Assembly: GCA_965247055.1 (NCBI GenBank)
Contig: CBDFGE010000005.1
Location: forward strand, 496,001-560,000
DNA length: 64,000 nucleotides
Direction of reading: 5' to 3'
Origin: CBDFGE01 sp965247055
GTDB taxonomy: Bacteria > Chloroflexota > Dehalococcoidia > Lucifugimonadales > JAGWBF01
Part shown: positions 33,088 through 42,142 of the stretch, piece after piece
Numbering within the stretch: the first letter of the stretch is position 1
Layout of the letters: each line of letters begins with the position of its first letter
The notes under the pieces: generated by a model
Seen by the model: the letters and a program-made list of their open reading frames with translations, nothing else
Told to the model about the DNA's origin: nothing
The model's database searches: none
Translations under genes and position numbers: made by a program

Positions 33088-34523
33088 GCTCTGCCGTCCT
33101 CCGCCAGGAGGGCATCGGCGGCCTCCGGCCCCCACGAGCCGGGGTCGTACAGGTACAATGGCGCCGCCGTCGCTCCGTCCCAGACTCGCAGGAGTGGGTC
33201 GACGATCCGCCACGCCTCCTCGATGTGGTCGCTCCGGATGAAGAGCCGGGTATCCCCCTCCAGGGCATCCTGCAGGAGGCGTTCGTAGGCCTCGGGAATC
33301 GCCTGCCCTCTGAAGGCTGACTCGTAATGGAACTCCAGGTCCACCGACTTCATTGTCATGCCCTGGTCGGGCACTTTGGACTCGACCTGGAGGTGTATCC
33401 CCTCGTCGGGCTGGATGCATATGGCCAGACCGTTGGGCGTCAGGGTTTGGGACGGTGGAAGGGAAAACATGATATGGGGCGGCCGCTGGAACTGGATAAT
33501 TACCTCCGAGACCTTTTTTGACATGGACTTGCCCGTGCGCAGGTAGAAGGGTACCCCGCGCCAGCGCCAGTTGTCTACGTAAAGGCGGAGGGCTGCGTAG
33601 GTGGCGGTCGGGGACGCGGGAGGCACTCCCTTCTCATCGCGGTAGGTCCGGTACTGGCCGCGCACCGAGTGGATGACCTCTTCCCCCGGCTGCCACCGCC
33701 GGATCGCCTTTAGCACCTCCACCTTCTTGTCTCTCAGGGATTCCGCATCCACTACGCCGGGTGGCTCCATCGCGACCATGGTGAGCAGCTGGAGGAGGTG
33801 GTTCTGCACCATGTCCCGCACGACGCCCGACTGGTCGTAGTAGGCGGCCCGGTCGGCCACCGAAACGCTCTCTGCCACCGTTATCTGGACGTTGTCCACG
33901 TAATTGCGGTTCCAGAGGGGCTCGAAGATGGCGTTGGCGAACCGGAACACCAGGAGGTTCTGGACCGTCTCCTTGCCCAGGTAATGGTCGATGCGGTACA
34001 CCTCGTGTTCCTGGAACATCTGGTGCACCAGCTCGTTCAACGCCTGGGAGGAAGTAAGGTCCGTGCCGTAGGGCTTCTCTATCACCACGCGGCGCCAGCC
34101 GGTGTCCGCCGCCGTGAGGCCGGAGTCGCCCAGGCTGCGTATGGCGGGCTCGTACAGGTTGGGGGTGATGGACAGGTAGAAGAGCCGGTTGGCCGGCCTG
34201 GTTCCGTCTTCCAGCTCGTGCAGCCGCCGCTCGAGGTCGCCCAGGTGCTCCAGGGAACCCACGTCCCCCCTCACGTAGTACAGGCTGTCGGCGAAGGACT
34301 CCCACTCCTGCCTCCGGGGAGCCAGCTCCGCGATTTCCTGCACCGCGCTCCACATGAGCTCGCGGAACTGGTCGTCCGAGTAGGGGGAGCGGGCGAAGCC
34401 CACCACATTCAACCTCGTAGGCAGACGTCCCTTGCACCGCAGGTTAAACAGCGCTGGGATAAGCTTTCGACGGGTAAGGTCACCGCTGGCGCCCATGATG
34501 ACGATGGTCGTCTCCTCGGGCAT
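33039..34523 (-). CDS. zwf: glucose-6-phosphate 1-dehydrogenase
   Basis: A 494-residue G6PD, the first step of the oxidative pentose phosphate pathway, making NADPH. The nucleotide site IVIMGASGDLTRRKLIPALF, the active site RIDHYLGKETVQNLLVFRFAN and VIIEKPYGTDL-like (here VVIEKPYGTDLTS) are clear. ATG 34523 shares its A with the gnd stop codon (TGATG), so translation is coupled. GAGGAGGG lies seven bases upstream. It is followed by the GH15 gene with overlap. Confidence 0.96.
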   Translation of the reverse strand: MPEETTIVIMGASGDLTRRKLIPALFNLRCKGRLPTRLNVVGFARSPYSDDQFRELMWSAVQEIAELAPRRQEWESFADSLYYVRGDVGSLEHLGDLERRLHELEDGTRPANRLFYLSITPNLYEPAIRSLGDSGLTAADTGWRRVVIEKPYGTDLTSSQALNELVHQMFQEHEVYRIDHYLGKETVQNLLVFRFANAIFEPLWNRNYVDNVQITVAESVSVADRAAYYDQSGVVRDMVQNHLLQLLTMVAMEPPGVVDAESLRDKKVEVLKAIRRWQPGEEVIHSVRGQYRTYRDEKGVPPASPTATYAALRLYVDNWRWRGVPFYLRTGKSMSKKVSEVIIQFQRPPHIMFSLPPSQTLTPNGLAICIQPDEGIHLQVESKVPDQGMTMKSVDLEFHYESAFRGQAIPEAYERLLQDALEGDTRLFIRSDHIEEAWRIVDPLLRVWDGATAAPLYLYDPGSWGPEAADALLAEDGRAWLRVCGGEHPHGVNS

Positions 34524-35431
34524 CACCCGGCCCTCCTCACCGCGTGACCACCAAACTGGTTTCGCAGGGCCGCCAGCAGCCTGGCGCCATAGGACCGGTC
34601 CTGGCGCGAGCGAAACCGCGCTTGCAACGCAAGTGAGATGACCGGGGTTGGTACGCCCAGATCCACCGACTCCTGCACCGTCCAGCGGCCCTCTCCCGAG
34701 TCCTCCACGTAGGGCTCAAGACTCCCCAGAGAGGGGTACTCATTCAAAGCCTCGGCGGTGAGGTCCAGCAGCCACGAGCGGACCACGCTACCATAGCGCC
34801 ATATCTGGGCTATCTGCTCCAGGTCCAGGTTGAGCCCGTCCTTGGCCTGCATAAGCTCGAACCCTTCGGCGTAGGCCTGCATCAACCCGTACTCTATGCC
34901 GTTGTGGACCATCTTGACGAAATGGCCGGCGCCGCTGGGGCCCACGTGGCCGTATCCCCTGTCCGCCGCCGGCGCGAGGGTGCGGAACACAGGTTCGAGG
35001 CGTCTGTATGCCGCCTCATCGCCTCCCACCATCAGACTGTAGCCCTCGGTCAGTCCCCAGACGCCTCCGCTGGTCCCCACGTCCAGGAAGGATAGCCCCG
35101 CCCCACGGAGCTTGTCCGATCTGCGCATACTGTCCTTGTAGTTGGAGTTTCCGCCGTCCAGGACCGTGTCCCCCGGAGAGAGTAGGGGGACGAGGCTGTC
35201 CAGGGTAGCCTCGGTGGCATCGCCGGCCGGCACCATGAGCCATACGGCCCGTGGTGCGGCCAGCTTCTGGGCAAGCGCTCCCATGGAAGGGGTTCCCACC
35301 GCGCCCACGGCCTCGCTGGCCTCCACCGCCTCCTTGCTACGGTCGTAGGTCACCACCCGGTGGCCCCCCGATAGCAGACGCTGTACCATGTTGCCACCCA
35401 TGCGCCCCAGGCCTATCATTCCTATTTCCAT
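34523..35431 (-). CDS. gnd: 6-phosphogluconate dehydrogenase, decarboxylating (short type)
   Basis: A 302-residue short-type 6PGDH (YqeC/GndA-like, ~300 residues). The Rossmann start IGMIGLGRMGGNMVQRLL, DGGNSNYKDSMRR, FLDVGTSGGVWGL and the catalytic GHFVKMVHNGIEYG are present. It converts 6-phosphogluconate to ribulose-5-phosphate. The short form usually prefers NAD. Its stop overlaps the zwf start by one base. A 66-base gap separates it from the DUF2090 gene upstream. No phosphogluconolactonase gene is seen between zwf and gnd. Confidence 0.95.
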   Translation of the reverse strand: MEIGMIGLGRMGGNMVQRLLSGGHRVVTYDRSKEAVEASEAVGAVGTPSMGALAQKLAAPRAVWLMVPAGDATEATLDSLVPLLSPGDTVLDGGNSNYKDSMRRSDKLRGAGLSFLDVGTSGGVWGLTEGYSLMVGGDEAAYRRLEPVFRTLAPAADRGYGHVGPSGAGHFVKMVHNGIEYGLMQAYAEGFELMQAKDGLNLDLEQIAQIWRYGSVVRSWLLDLTAEALNEYPSLGSLEPYVEDSGEGRWTVQESVDLGVPTPVISLALQARFRSRQDRSYGARLLAALRNQFGGHAVRRAG

Positions 35432-35497
35432 AGCGTGTCTCCTTTGGGTGCTGCCCTGCCTCTCCCGGCGGGCGCGTCCTCGACGACTCCCGCCTCC

Positions 35498-36433
35498 TCA
35501 GGCCCTCGCTCCTGCCCTCGCCTCGATGAAGAGCCTGTACAGGGCCCGGTACCGGCCGGCGATCTGGCCGGCGGCTTCGCGACTCGACAGCATGCCCTCC
35601 TTGTGTCCTACCAGTGGTTGCCAGAAGATCGTCCGGCCAACCGCGAAGCCGATGACCCCGTCGGTACGCGCGCCGGTGACCAGCCACTGGCGGACCCGTT
35701 CCTCGTCCTCCCCGCGGCCCAGGACGATTATCCTCACGTCGTCCCTTCCCCCGGACTGCACCTGGGATACGATCTTCTCCATCGCGCCGGCGTCTTCCGT
35801 GCCCTCCAGCTTCCACACGTCGGGTTCAACTCCCGCATCTTGGATGTCCGCTATAGCCCGGATGGTGAGGGCGGGACGGAGGCGCAGGTCGAACGCTCGG
35901 CGGTCCTGTCCCGCCGAGTCCAGCTGGGACGGAGTGGCGGGCACCAGCAGCTCGAACATGAACTTGTAGCCCGCCGAGTGGGTGTAGTCGGAAAGGAGCT
36001 TGAGGCGCCGCCGCTGGGTCTCGTTCACCGTGCCGTCGCCCTCGGGATTGTACCGGACCAGGACCTTGACGAAGGTCGGAGACGCCTCCTGGATGTGCTC
36101 TCTGAACTGGCCGCCGTACTCGAAGTCAAACTCGTCCTGCCCGCTTTTCTCCACGGGGACGCAGGTTGTGATTCCCCGGGCCAGGGCATCGGCGAGGATG
36201 GCGTGGCCGTACGTCTGGTCCACGAGGATGGCTGCCTTCTCGGTGGGAACGCCGTCCTTTGTTGCCTCCAGGAAGCCGTCGTAGATAATCCGTTTGTAGG
36301 CAGCTAGCTGCTCGACCTCGTGGGGCTCCGCAGGGCGGCCTCGGATTCCCAGCAGACCGGCTTCGAAGGAGCCCCGGTGGTCGAAAGGTAGCACAAATAG
36401 GTCCTTGTTGTACCCCGGCGGCGCGGCTGCCAT
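35498..36433 (-). CDS. DUF2090 family protein (IolC C-terminal/aldolase-like)
   Basis: A 311-residue protein matching the DUF2090 domain found fused to 5-dehydro-2-deoxygluconokinase (IolC), a TIM-barrel aldolase-like domain. Conserved stretches include LFVLPFDHRGSFE, ILVDQTYGHAI, VPVEKSGQDEFDFEYG, FVKVLVRYNPEGD, KFMFELLVPAT and GFAVGRTIFWQP. The Lys residues in VEKSG and VKVLV are candidates for a Schiff base or phosphate contact. It lies between pgi and gnd in an operon that lacks transaldolase, so it may supply the missing aldolase step. This role is an inference from position. It has only a weak ribosome site before ATG 36433. Confidence 0.82.
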   Translation of the reverse strand: MAAAPPGYNKDLFVLPFDHRGSFEAGLLGIRGRPAEPHEVEQLAAYKRIIYDGFLEATKDGVPTEKAAILVDQTYGHAILADALARGITTCVPVEKSGQDEFDFEYGGQFREHIQEASPTFVKVLVRYNPEGDGTVNETQRRRLKLLSDYTHSAGYKFMFELLVPATPSQLDSAGQDRRAFDLRLRPALTIRAIADIQDAGVEPDVWKLEGTEDAGAMEKIVSQVQSGGRDDVRIIVLGRGEDEERVRQWLVTGARTDGVIGFAVGRTIFWQPLVGHKEGMLSSREAAGQIAGRYRALYRLFIEARAGARA

Positions 36434-36492
36434 AGTTGACCCCCTTGCGTCTGGATTGCCCGGTAGACCTCGCCAGACGGGACCGCCCAGTG

Positions 36493-36606
36493 CTACACTG
36501 CCAAGGCACCGAAGGCCCTCTGGACCATCTCGGCAAGGGCTGGGTGGACGTTAAATGGACTGGGTGATCGAGTCGATGGTGAGGCCCAGCCGCATGGCTC
36601 CTTCCG
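36493..36606 (-). pseudogene. relic of a dihydrolipoamide-dehydrogenase-like C-terminus
   Basis: Directly after the pgi stop, the minus strand reads IAEGAMRLGLTIDSITQ and then, after a one-base slip, SPFNVHPALAEMVQRAFGAL, ending with TAG at 36495-36493. This closely fits the C-terminal helix pair of pyridine-nucleotide-disulfide oxidoreductases (usual ELIxEGAxAxxxGLTxxDL and HPTLSE). No other part of such a gene is present. The relic also offers a good ribosome site (GGAAGGAG) before ATG 36573, but the resulting 14-residue peptide is unlikely to be real. Confidence 0.6.
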
Positions 36607-38280
36607 CTATTCCAGTTCGCTGGAGAGACCCTGTACGCTGGCGGGGGCATCGGTGTCGAAGCGGAGCCCCACCACCCGCCGGCCCGACGCGCGCAACGCC
36701 TCCAGGTCTCCCCGCGCCTGGGCATCGGCCAGCACGCCGAAACTGTAGGGCTCGCCGGGGATGGGAAGGGTCTCCGGATGGTCCGCCGTGAGCTGAAGGT
36801 ACAGGCCAGAGTTTGGGCCTCCCTTGTGGAGCTGGCCGGTGGAGTGGAGAAAGCGAGGGCCATAACCCAGAGTCGTCGCGATGTGGAACCTCTCCATCAC
36901 CTTCCTCCGCAGCTCAGACATGGCCCCGTCCAGTTCCCGACGCTGGCGAAGATAGGCCATGATAACCAGGTAGTCCCCGGGCCCGGCCTGAGATAGCATG
37001 AGCGACAGGGAGCCTGTAGCCCCCGCGTCCGGCAGCCGTCCCGACGTGGTGTATTGCTCCAACATCCGGCCCGTCATGTCCTTGGCGCCCTGCACGTTAG
37101 GTTGGTCGAAGGGGTGGATACCCAGTATCGCTCCGGCCACCGCCGTGGCGAACTCCCACCTGAAGAACTCCGCTCCCAGGTCGTACCGGTCTTCGAGGTC
37201 CAGTCGTATTACCGGTTGCCCCGAGGACTGGACCCTGTCCATCCCGGCATCGGTTGCCCTATTATCGTCCCCCTCCAGTCTCAGGTAGACGAACACGCGG
37301 TCGTCGCCATACTGGCCGGGGGCCACCAGCGGCTCCCCTGCCACCGGCACGATGCCCCTACCCTCTTTGCCGGTGCTTTCGGCGATAAGCTGCTCGACCC
37401 ACAGCCCGAAGGAATCTATGGCCGGAGAGGTCACCAGGCTGAGCTTGTCCCGGCCGTCCAGTGCCAGGGAGCCCATAGCCGCTCCCAGCCACGCTCCGGG
37501 GTTATCCTTGGGGAGGACCGAGGAGGCGCAACCCTCCCGCATACGGTCCGCCCGGTCCAGCAACCTAACTAGATCGAGACCGATGAGCGCCGCTGGGACA
37601 AGGCCAAAATAGGACAGGACCGAGTATCGCCCCCCCACATCGGAGGGATTCAGGAAGGCCCGTCGGAACCCCTGATCCCGCGCCAGGCTCTCCAGGGACG
37701 TCCCCTGGTCTGTTATGGCCACGAAGTGTTTTCCGGCCTGTTCCGGGCCGGTGACGTCTTCGACCTGGCCTCTGAAGTAGGCGTAGAAAGACAGGGTCTC
37801 GACGGTGCCGCCGGACTTGGATGATACCAGGAACAGGGTGCGGGCGGGATCGATGGAGCCGGCCACCTCCTGCACCCGGGCCGGCAGGGTGGAGTCCAGA
37901 ACAGAAAGGCGCGGGTAGCCGGGCGTGCTGCCCAGGGTCTGGCGTAGCACCTCGGGCCCTAGGCTGCTGCCCCCCATTCCCAGGAGCACCACATTGCGGA
38001 TACCGGCGTCCCTGACTTCCCTGGCGAAGGTCTCCAGTCCTCCCACCTGCTCGCGCATGAGGCCGGTCACCGCAAGCCACCCGAGGCGATTGGTGATCTC
38101 GGCAGGGTCGGGCTTCCAGACGGTGTGGTCCCCGCGCCATATCCGGGCGACCACGTCCCGTTTTCCCATCTCCTCGAGGGCCGAGTCCACCACCGTTCCG
38201 AGCCCCGCGTCGCGGCCTCGACCCGATTGACTCGGACCGGAAGGGTACGAGCGCCGAGCGCCTCCAGCGGGGTTGGTCAT
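36607..38280 (-). CDS. pgi: glucose-6-phosphate isomerase, Pgi half of Tal-Pgi fusions
   Basis: A 557-residue protein matching the phosphoglucose isomerase part of the bifunctional transaldolase-Pgi proteins. VVLLGMGGSSLGPEVLRQT, FLVSSKSGGTVET, GRYSVLSYFGLVPAAL, FDQPNVQGAKD and HSTGQLHKGGPNSGLYLQLT are diagnostic, with IPGEPYSFGVLADAQARGD near the end. It interconverts glucose-6-P and fructose-6-P. The transaldolase half (about 370 residues) is absent, and the N-terminus begins directly with a short polar leader. ATG 38280 overlaps the rpiB stop by four bases. A dihydrolipoamide-dehydrogenase-like relic follows its stop. Confidence 0.9.
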   Translation of the reverse strand: MTNPAGGARRSYPSGPSQSGRGRDAGLGTVVDSALEEMGKRDVVARIWRGDHTVWKPDPAEITNRLGWLAVTGLMREQVGGLETFAREVRDAGIRNVVLLGMGGSSLGPEVLRQTLGSTPGYPRLSVLDSTLPARVQEVAGSIDPARTLFLVSSKSGGTVETLSFYAYFRGQVEDVTGPEQAGKHFVAITDQGTSLESLARDQGFRRAFLNPSDVGGRYSVLSYFGLVPAALIGLDLVRLLDRADRMREGCASSVLPKDNPGAWLGAAMGSLALDGRDKLSLVTSPAIDSFGLWVEQLIAESTGKEGRGIVPVAGEPLVAPGQYGDDRVFVYLRLEGDDNRATDAGMDRVQSSGQPVIRLDLEDRYDLGAEFFRWEFATAVAGAILGIHPFDQPNVQGAKDMTGRMLEQYTTSGRLPDAGATGSLSLMLSQAGPGDYLVIMAYLRQRRELDGAMSELRRKVMERFHIATTLGYGPRFLHSTGQLHKGGPNSGLYLQLTADHPETLPIPGEPYSFGVLADAQARGDLEALRASGRRVVGLRFDTDAPASVQGLSSELE

Positions 38281-38771
38281 TTCCTCCCTCCCGAGGGGAT
38301 GCTTCCCTGGCTCCCCAGTGAACCGGCCTCGATGGCCAGGGTCTTCTCCAGGCGCCGCAGGTGGCGCTCTTCACCGCTGAAGACGGCCTTGACGTAGGTA
38401 GCCAGCAACTCCCTGGCCAGCTCGACAGCCACCACCCGAGCCCCCAGGCACAGCACGTTCATGTCGTCGTGCTCCACCCCCTGGCGGGCGGAGTAGCCGT
38501 CGTGGCAGACGCTCGCGCGAACGCCGGACACCTTGTTCGCGGCGATGGAGGCGCCTACGCCGCTTCCACAGACCAGGATGCCCTTCTGGGCCCGGCCCGA
38601 CGCTACAACGACGGCCACTGCCTGGGCGAAGTCGGGGTAGTCGTCGGCCGCATCGTAGGTGTGGGCCCCCAGGTCCTCAACGTCGTACCCCTGGCCTAGC
38701 AACCAGGTGACCAGCTCGGCCTTGAGGGAGAAACCAGCGTGATCGGCCCCAATCACCACCCTCGACTTCAT
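38277..38771 (-). CDS. rpiB: ribose-5-phosphate isomerase B
   Basis: A 164-residue RpiB. IGADHAGFSLKAEL, DYPDFAQAVA, ILVCGSGVGASIAANK (active-site Cys and anion hole) and HDDMNVLCLGARV are typical. It interconverts ribulose-5-P and ribose-5-P. Its ATG overlaps the tkt stop and its stop overlaps the pgi start (both ATGA, four bases), so the three genes are translationally coupled. The C-terminus is ~15 residues longer than average. Confidence 0.95.
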   Translation of the reverse strand: MKSRVVIGADHAGFSLKAELVTWLLGQGYDVEDLGAHTYDAADDYPDFAQAVAVVVASGRAQKGILVCGSGVGASIAANKVSGVRASVCHDGYSARQGVEHDDMNVLCLGARVVAVELARELLATYVKAVFSGEERHLRRLEKTLAIEAGSLGSQGSIPSGGRK

Positions 38772-40786
38772 AGCCTCTTCCCCTCCAGTAGCCCTATCGC
38801 CTCGTCGGCTACACGCCGGGCGGTCAGTCCGAACTTCTCATAGAGGACTTCCGCCGGCGCGGATGCCCCGAATCTGACCATGCCAATGGCTACGCCGTCC
38901 AGCCCCACGTAGCGCTCCCATCCCATGGGCGCCCCGGCCTCTATGGCCACCCGCATCCTGATATTCGGGGGAAGGACGGTGTCCCGGTACTCGCGGGGCT
39001 GGGCATCGAACAGCTCCCAGGAAGGGAGCGAGACGACCCGGGAGGAGATGCCGCTGGTCTGGAGCAGCTTACCCGCATCGAGAGCAAGATGAACTTCGGA
39101 GCCGGTGGCGATGAGGATGACTAGGGGATCGGCATCAGCCTCCCAGAGCACGTACCCGCCCCGCCGGACGTTCTCGGCGGGGGCAAAAGCGGAGCGGTCC
39201 AACACCGGCAGGTTCTGGCGGCTGAGCACCAGGGCTGTCGGGCTGTGGCGCCTCTCCAGGGCCACCTTCCACGCCTCCACGGTCTCGGTGGCATCGGCGG
39301 GGCGGACGACGGCCAGGTTGGGGATGGCCCGCAACCCAGCAAGATGCTCTATAGGCTGGTGGGTGGGGCCGTCCTCCCCTAGCCCTATGGAGTCGTGGGT
39401 GAAGATATATACCACCCGCTGCTGCATCAGAGAGCCCAGGCGGATGGCGGGCCTCATGTAGTCGGAGAAGATCAGGAAGGTGGCGGTATAGGGTATGGTC
39501 CCACCGTGCAGGGCCATCCCGTTGGCGATGGCACCCATCGCGTGCTCTCGTACGCCGAAGTGGATGTTTCGGCCGTAATACTCCTCGAACCCGTAATGGC
39601 CATGGTCCTTGAGGAGGGTCTTGGTGGAGGGGGCTAGGTCCGCCGAGCCGCCGGCGAAGCTGTGAACCTGCTGGGCTATGGCGTTCATTATCCGGCCGGA
39701 CGCCTCCCGCGTGGACACGGTGCCGTCCGTGCTTTTGAACAGTGGCTCCAGGTTCCGTGCCCAGCCCTCGGGCAGGTCGCCCCCCAGCGCCTCCTCCAGA
39801 CGGGCGGCCTCGCCCGGGAACGCGCGGCGGTACGTCTCGAGCCGGGCCCCCCAGTCGTCCTGCATACGACCGCCTCTCTCCCGCGCCTGCCGGAAGTGGG
39901 CCAGTGCTTCAGGGGGGACGGTAAAGGGCTCGCTGTAGGGCCACCCCAGGCGCTCTCTAGTCAGGCGGACCTCCTCCTCGCCCAGGGGCTCGCCGTGGGC
40001 CGAGGCGGTGCCCGCCTTGTTGGGGCTTCCGTAGCCGATAACGGTCCGGCAGACGATGAGGGTGGGGCGCCCGGTATCCTCGCGGGCCGTTCGGATGGCC
40101 AGGTCCACCGAGGGGACATCCATGCCGTTTATCGGTCCGACTACGTGCCAACCATAGGCCTGGAACCGCTGGACGACGTTTTCGGCAAACGCGATGTTGG
40201 TGTTCCCTTCGATGGAGATATCGTTGTCGTCGTAGAGGCAGACTAGCTTTCCCAGCCGCAAGGTCCCCGCCAACGACGCTGCCTCGGAGGCCACGCCCTC
40301 CTGGAGGTCGCCATCGGAGACAATGCCGTAGGTGTAGTGGTCGATGATCTCGTGGCCGGGACGGTTGTACTGCTCCGCCAGCCAGCGCTCCGCCATGGCC
40401 ATTCCAACACTGTGGGCGAAACCCTGGCCCAAGGGCCCCGTGGTTACCTCAACGCCGGGCGTCAGTCCGTACTCCGGATGTCCGGGCGTCATACTCCCCC
40501 ACTGGCGGAACCGTTTGATCTCCTCCAGGGGCAGGTCGTAGCCGGTCAGGTGCAGCAGCCCGTAGAGCATCGCCGAGGCATGTCCCGGAGAGAGGACGAA
40601 CCGGTCCCGGTCGGGCCACCGGGGGTCGGCCGGGTTGTGCTTGAGGAACCGGTCCCATAGCACGTATGCCATCGCCGCGGCCCCCATGGGTGTCCCCGGA
40701 TGGCCCGAGTTGGCCTTCTGGACGGCGTCCACCGCCAGAAACCGCATCGTGTTGATGCAGAGATCATCAAGCCTTGTCTCGACCAT
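38768..40786 (-). CDS. tkt: transketolase
   Basis: A 672-residue thiamine-diphosphate transketolase. The N-terminal DAVQKANSGHPGTPMGAA, TGPLGQGFAHSVGMA and the ThDP motif GDLQEGVASEAASLAG, then LYDDN, are typical. GGSADLAPSTKT, NIHFGVREHAMGAIANGMAL and THDSIGLGEDGPTHQP mark the pyrimidine domain. It is the first gene of the minus-strand pentose-phosphate operon tkt-rpiB-pgi-DUF2090-gnd-zwf-GH15. Confidence 0.96.
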   Translation of the reverse strand: MVETRLDDLCINTMRFLAVDAVQKANSGHPGTPMGAAAMAYVLWDRFLKHNPADPRWPDRDRFVLSPGHASAMLYGLLHLTGYDLPLEEIKRFRQWGSMTPGHPEYGLTPGVEVTTGPLGQGFAHSVGMAMAERWLAEQYNRPGHEIIDHYTYGIVSDGDLQEGVASEAASLAGTLRLGKLVCLYDDNDISIEGNTNIAFAENVVQRFQAYGWHVVGPINGMDVPSVDLAIRTAREDTGRPTLIVCRTVIGYGSPNKAGTASAHGEPLGEEEVRLTRERLGWPYSEPFTVPPEALAHFRQARERGGRMQDDWGARLETYRRAFPGEAARLEEALGGDLPEGWARNLEPLFKSTDGTVSTREASGRIMNAIAQQVHSFAGGSADLAPSTKTLLKDHGHYGFEEYYGRNIHFGVREHAMGAIANGMALHGGTIPYTATFLIFSDYMRPAIRLGSLMQQRVVYIFTHDSIGLGEDGPTHQPIEHLAGLRAIPNLAVVRPADATETVEAWKVALERRHSPTALVLSRQNLPVLDRSAFAPAENVRRGGYVLWEADADPLVILIATGSEVHLALDAGKLLQTSGISSRVVSLPSWELFDAQPREYRDTVLPPNIRMRVAIEAGAPMGWERYVGLDGVAIGMVRFGASAPAEVLYEKFGLTARRVADEAIGLLEGKRL

Positions 40787-40824
40787 CTCCGGCGCTCCTG
40801 ACCCGTCGGCGGGCCGCTAGATAC

Positions 40825-40854
40825 CTTATACGTTATAGGTTGATGCCAACACAA
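40825..40854 (-). promoter_or_regulatory. possible promoter for the tkt operon
   Basis: TTGTGT, an 18-base spacer and TATAAG on the minus strand, ~39 bases before ATG 40786, in an AT-rich patch. The -35 is weak. Confidence 0.35.
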
Positions 40855-40921
40855 TGATAGCACCAGGTGGAGGGTGTTGTCTCCCTACCCTCCTGCACAC
40901 ATCCGGGCGGTTGGCCAGGGC

Positions 40922-41896
40922 TCAGTCCAGTCTATATCCGGCGGCATGGGGGGCACACGCGTGGAGATGGGCGGCCACGTGGGCGTAGGCCGACGTGGCC
41001 GCTATGGCACCCTGGGCAGCCGCCGTGATCGTCTGCTTCAGGTCGCCGGAGGCGTCGGTTACGTCTCCCGCGGCGAAAAGGCCGTGGACACTGGTCGCCA
41101 TACCCTTGTCCACCACGATCTCGTTCTTCTCGTTCAGCTCTGTGCCCAGATGCCGGGCCAGCTCAACCCGAGGGTCGGCCCCTATCTCCAGGAAGAGCCC
41201 GTCCAGTACCAGCTCCGCCGAGCCGTTGTACTCACGGTCCAGCACGACGCCGGTAAGGCCGTCTTCCCCTTGCAGCCGAATCACGCTGGCCTTGAGTATC
41301 GGCTCAACGGTGGGCGCCTCTGCCAGGTTCTGAAGGTTAACCGGCTCTGGACGGGTAAAGGCCTCGCCGCGATAGATTACATACACCTTGGTGGCGTATT
41401 TGGCCAGCAGGACTGCTCCCTTCACGGCCGCGTCGCCTCCCCCCACCACGGCGGCCACCTTTCCCCGGTAGAGAGGGGCGTCGCAGACCGCGCAGAAGGA
41501 GACTCCCTTGCCGGTCCACTCGTCTTCGTGGGGAAGTCCCAGCTTTCGCCGCTCCCTCCCCACCGCCAGTACCACCGATGTGCCCAGGTAGGTGTCCTCC
41601 TCCGACCTCACCTCGAGGCAATCGCCGCTCCTGGCGATGGATTCGACCCGCTCGTCGACGACGCGCACCCCGTACCTCTCCACCTGCTCCTTCATCTTGA
41701 GCATTAGCTCGCCGCCGTCTACGCCCACGTAGCCAGGGTAGTTCTCGATGAGTCCGCCCGTTGCCGTCTCTCCGCCGAAGGTCTCACCGATTACCATAGT
41801 CTTGACCCGATAGCGGGCCGAATACAGGCCCGCGGCAAAGGCCGCCGCCCCCTGCCCAACGATAACGACGTCGTACCGATTGTCCCCTGGCTCCAT
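40922..41896 (-). CDS. thioredoxin-reductase-like FAD/NAD(P) oxidoreductase
   Basis: A 324-residue class II pyridine-nucleotide-disulfide oxidoreductase. The FAD motif is VVIVGQGAAAFAAGLYSARY, with ENYPGYVGVDG. The redox pair is in SFCAVCDAPLYRGK (CAVC, as in thioredoxin reductase CATC). The NAD(P) motif is VAAVVGGGDAAVKGA, and FAAGDVTDASGDLKQTITAAAQG is the second FAD site. The first FAD motif is GQGAAA rather than GxGxxG/A with a third Gly. It probably reduces thioredoxin or a thioredoxin-like protein; no trx gene is adjacent. ATG 41896 (GGGGAGG upstream) is preferred over the longer frame to 41986. Confidence 0.9.
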   Translation of the reverse strand: MEPGDNRYDVVIVGQGAAAFAAGLYSARYRVKTMVIGETFGGETATGGLIENYPGYVGVDGGELMLKMKEQVERYGVRVVDERVESIARSGDCLEVRSEEDTYLGTSVVLAVGRERRKLGLPHEDEWTGKGVSFCAVCDAPLYRGKVAAVVGGGDAAVKGAVLLAKYATKVYVIYRGEAFTRPEPVNLQNLAEAPTVEPILKASVIRLQGEDGLTGVVLDREYNGSAELVLDGLFLEIGADPRVELARHLGTELNEKNEIVVDKGMATSVHGLFAAGDVTDASGDLKQTITAAAQGAIAATSAYAHVAAHLHACAPHAAGYRLD

Positions 41897-42031
41897 GTTG
41901 AACCTCCCCAGTTTCCTTGTTCGGCCTTCGTTTGTACCGATCGGCCCCGCACTCCCGCGGCCGGGCCGCCCGGACTGTACCATCAAGTTTAGATGATCGA
42001 GGTCCCGAGTAGATACTCCACAGGACTGGGG

Positions 42032-42060
42032 TTGACACTGTGCAGACGTGAAGCTATCTT
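42032..42060 (+). promoter_or_regulatory. promoter for the PrpD-homologue gene at 42143
   Basis: A perfect TTGACA, a 17-base spacer and TATCTT, 82 bases before GTG 42143. Confidence 0.65.
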
Positions 42061-42142
42061 TGAGGCTGCACAGCGCACCCGGGCATCAGTCTGGAACGGC
42101 CGCTGAGAAGGCCTCGCTGGCCGAGCTTGAGGAGGCTAATAC

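Noticed and set aside
33040..33420. Extended GH15 start at 33420
   Set aside because: The extra N-terminal ~110 residues overlap zwf coding sequence in another frame and have no family similarity.
36532..36573. 14-codon frame with a good ribosome site after pgi
   Set aside because: It is explained as part of a dihydrolipoamide-dehydrogenase-like relic and is too short to be a credible gene.
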